Shown here: positions 5,660 to 7,076 of the stretch, in pieces
How the letters are laid out: every line of letters begins with the position of its first letter
Numbering within the stretch: the first letter of the stretch is position 1
Assembly: GCA_012798975.1 (NCBI GenBank)
Contig: JAAZME010000254.1
Location: 1-7,076, forward strand
DNA: 7,076 bases
DNA from: Gallicola sp.
GTDB taxonomy: Bacteria > Bacillota > Clostridia > Tissierellales > Peptoniphilaceae
Direction: 5' to 3'
Program-made: the position numbers and the translations under genes
Notes under the pieces: generated by a model
What the model was told of the DNA's origin: nothing
The model's input: only the letters and a program-made list of their open reading frames with translations
Database searches by the model: none

Positions 5660-6775
5660 TTATAATCCTTCTTCTACTGTGGTATTCGAGTTGGTATTTC
5701 CGTCTTGTGGATCTTCATAATTTTGCTGATGGGGAGTATCCTCCTCTACATAGGAATCTTCTTCAGCATTCGGATTTATTCCGTAAATCCCTTCAAACAA
5801 AACTTTTTTATTCGCATCAATATCTAATCCAAGAACTGCCATCCCTAGAACACGCTTGTCAAAAGCCAAACCTTCAGCCGGAATTCTTAAGGTTGTAACT
5901 TCGTATTCATCCATATTCGGTGTTTCTTTTATATAAGAGAGGATCTCTCCTTGAGAAACATCTGTCGTAATCTCTGGCAATACACTTTTTAGACCTCGAT
6001 CAATGCTGAACATATCCATTTTTTTTCCATTCTCAATCGCTTGTGTCAATACCTTTCTCTGCCGTTCCGTTCTTTCAAAGTCAGCATTGCCTACATGCCT
6101 TATTCTAGCATAAGCTAAGGCTTGAGCCCCGTTTAAATGCACGTATCCCGCATCGGCATAAGGATCCATAATATCTGTCTTCGGATCGATACCTCTTATT
6201 TTATTTACTTCATCGATAGAAATATTCATATTCTCTATTTCAGCTGACGACACCTCGATATCAACACCGCCTACTGCATCGATTCCGTTAATAAAGGCAT
6301 CAAAATCTACTTGTACAAAATTGTCAATATACAAATCAAAATTTGTTTCAATGGTATCTACTAATTTTTCAACACCGCCGTAGCCATAAGCTGCATTTAA
6401 TCTATTTTTACCCAGTCCAGGAATGATCAGATAAGAATCTCTCATAAAGGAAGTTAATATGATTTTTTTATCTTTTGTATCCACTGACATTAGAATGACA
6501 GTATCCGAACGGCCTTGTTCATTCTCCCCTCTTATATCTGTCCCGATTAAAAGAATATTCTTCACATCATCTTCATGATAGAGATGAGAAGGGATGCTCT
6601 CTTTCGCATTTGCCGCCTTTTCTACTGTATCATCTTTTTTAAATCTATTGCTAACTTGAGCGATCGGATCAAAATCCATCATATTATAATAGCGAAAAAA
6701 CAGCCCGTAAGCGGCACTTGTCAGTACAAATAAAACAATAAACAAAATCCCGAACGCCTTTAATATTTTTTTCAT
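5660..6775 (-). CDS. LytR-CpsA-Psr (LCP) family cell-wall polymer ligase
   Basis: This 371-residue membrane-anchored protein has a short basic cytoplasmic start, one transmembrane segment (about 4-28) and an extracellular LCP domain (about 72-245). LCP enzymes transfer polyprenyl-phosphate-linked glycans such as teichoic acids or capsule onto peptidoglycan. The signature residues are present: Asp80 in LLIGTD, Arg89 and Asp91 in GRSDT, Arg112-Asp113 in SFMRDS, KNRLNAAY (123-130), Asp157, and AYARIRH (221-227) followed by DFERTERQR (232-240). A C-terminal domain of about 90 residues ends in an acidic, Asn/Thr/Ser-rich tail (about 336-371) that looks disordered. AGGAAGGA (6784-6791) lies eight bases before ATG. 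It has its own promoter region and terminator-like hairpin, so it is probably mostly a single-gene unit with some read-through. Confidence 0.95.
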   Translation of the reverse strand: MKKILKAFGILFIVLFVLTSAAYGLFFRYYNMMDFDPIAQVSNRFKKDDTVEKAANAKESIPSHLYHEDDVKNILLIGTDIRGENEQGRSDTVILMSVDTKDKKIILTSFMRDSYLIIPGLGKNRLNAAYGYGGVEKLVDTIETNFDLYIDNFVQVDFDAFINGIDAVGGVDIEVSSAEIENMNISIDEVNKIRGIDPKTDIMDPYADAGYVHLNGAQALAYARIRHVGNADFERTERQRKVLTQAIENGKKMDMFSIDRGLKSVLPEITTDVSQGEILSYIKETPNMDEYEVTTLRIPAEGLAFDKRVLGMAVLGLDIDANKKVLFEGIYGINPNAEEDSYVEEDTPHQQNYEDPQDGNTNSNTTVEEGL

Positions 6776-6812
6776 ATCTTTATTCCTTCCTAGTATATAT
6801 TAACCACTTCCT

Positions 6813-6818
6813 ATTATA
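6813..6818 (-). promoter_or_regulatory. -10 box of the LCP gene promoter
   Basis: A perfect TATAAT on the minus strand predicts a start near 6806 and a 5' leader of about 30 nt. No good -35 is present at 17 bp: the best is an A-rich TTAAAA-like hexamer at about 18 bp. A run of T on the minus strand fills the spacer. A weak -35 would suit a promoter that needs an activator or a curved upstream region. Confidence 0.6.
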
Positions 6819-6877
6819 CATGAAAAAAAAGAATATTTTTAATAAATAGCGGCACAATTATTACAAAAAGATTACAG

Positions 6878-6930
6878 ATTCTAATAGAATGTATTTTTTG
6901 AGCAAATCAGAATGTAACCAAATATTCTAA
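6878..6930 (-). repeat. Short repeats upstream of the LCP promoter, possible operator
   Basis: A 13-bp inverted repeat, ATTCTA-A-TAGAAT, is at 6878-6890. ATTCTAA recurs at 6924-6930, and AGAATGTA occurs at 6886-6893 and 6909-6916. The cluster lies 60-115 bp upstream of the -10 box, a location suited to an activator or repressor. The region is AT-rich, so coincidence is possible and no regulator is identified. Confidence 0.3.
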
Positions 6931-6942
6931 CTCCTTACATAA

Positions 6943-6979
6943 AAAAACGGAGAAAAGAGTCTGCTTGTTCTCCGTTTTT
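6943..6979 (-). terminator. Strong intrinsic terminator after the truncated upstream gene
   Basis: A perfect 12-bp inverted repeat, AAAAACGGAGAA (6943-6954) with TTCTCCGTTTTT (6968-6979), encloses a 13-nt loop. On the minus strand it ends in an unbroken T-run of seven. It begins three bases past the stop codon at 6983. Its symmetry means it could also work on the plus strand, but no plus-strand gene is seen. Confidence 0.9.
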
Positions 6980-6982
6980 GAA

Positions 6983-7075
6983 TTATCTTTTTTTCTGTTT
7001 TCTTTTCTTTCGAAATATCAGGTTTTGAATATCCTCTAGTCGCAAAACTTTCAAAAATATCACTAAAGGAAAATA
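6983..7075 (-). CDS. C-terminal end of an unidentified, probably membrane protein (partial)
   Basis: Only the last 30 codons and a TAA (6983-6985) lie in the window; the start is beyond the right edge. The peptide begins YFPLVIFLKVLRLEDIQNL and ends in a strongly basic tail (FRKKRKQKKR). A hydrophobic helix end, a short amphipathic stretch and a cytoplasmic basic tail resemble the C-terminus of multi-spanning proteins such as polysaccharide flippases. That would suit the LCP and glycosyltransferase neighbours. The family call is a guess. The reading frame itself is supported by the terminator three bases downstream of its stop. Confidence 0.65.
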   Translation of the reverse strand, partial: YFPLVIFLKVLRLEDIQNLIFRKKRKQKKR

Positions 7076-7076
7076 C

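Noticed and set aside
5608..5898. Plus-strand open frame of 96 codons
   Set aside because: It lies almost wholly antisense to the LCP gene, which has full family motifs. It has no ribosome binding site, its composition is unlike a real protein, and it overlaps the intergenic hairpin at its start.

Overview
The window looks like chromosomal DNA of a low-GC Gram-positive bacterium, most likely in the class Clostridia. It is AT-rich by eye. The 16S rRNA fragment has Firmicutes-type V1-V3 sequence with a GTAAAGCTCTGTCC stretch, which I associate with clostridial 16S. The protein families (LCP, PepF, split ThrE) fit, as do the strong AGGAGG-type ribosome binding sites. I cannot fix the genus from memory. 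Every supported gene, including the rRNA, is read from the minus strand, so the biological order runs from high to low coordinates.

Layout in transcription order. (1) At the right edge lie the last 30 codons of a truncated protein whose hydrophobic-then-basic tail resembles a membrane protein. A strong intrinsic terminator (6943-6979) follows immediately. (2) A promoter region holds a clear TATAAT -10 box, then a membrane-anchored LytR-CpsA-Psr (LCP) protein (5660-6775). (3) A long hairpin with a short T-run (5585-5621) comes next. The ribosome binding site of a family 2 glycosyltransferase (4623-5564) lies directly against it, and oligoendopeptidase F (2874-4607) follows after 15 bp. (4) A 252-bp gap without a convincing gene may hold a decayed small ORF. 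(5) Glyoxalase I (2241-2621) is followed by a hairpin. (6) A two-gene split threonine/serine exporter (YjjP-like 1391-2179, YjjB-like 933-1394) has a 4-bp ATGA overlap. (7) An rRNA operon starts with two near-consensus tandem promoters (P1 841-869, P2 725-753, each with exact 17-bp spacing). A leader of about 360 nt with several hairpins precedes the 5' third of 16S rRNA (1-473), cut by the window edge.

The right half is an envelope theme: LCP proteins attach wall polymers and GT2 enzymes build glycans. PepF and GloA are cytosolic housekeeping functions (peptide turnover, methylglyoxal detoxification). The YjjP/YjjB pair is predicted to export small amino or organic acids. I found no mobile element, CRISPR array, tRNA or recognisable new multi-gene system. 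The most interesting material is in the non-coding DNA: the rrn promoter architecture, hairpins at both rrn start points, an exporter operon that runs towards rrn P1 without its own obvious terminator, and the attenuator-like hairpin next to the glycosyltransferase ribosome binding site.
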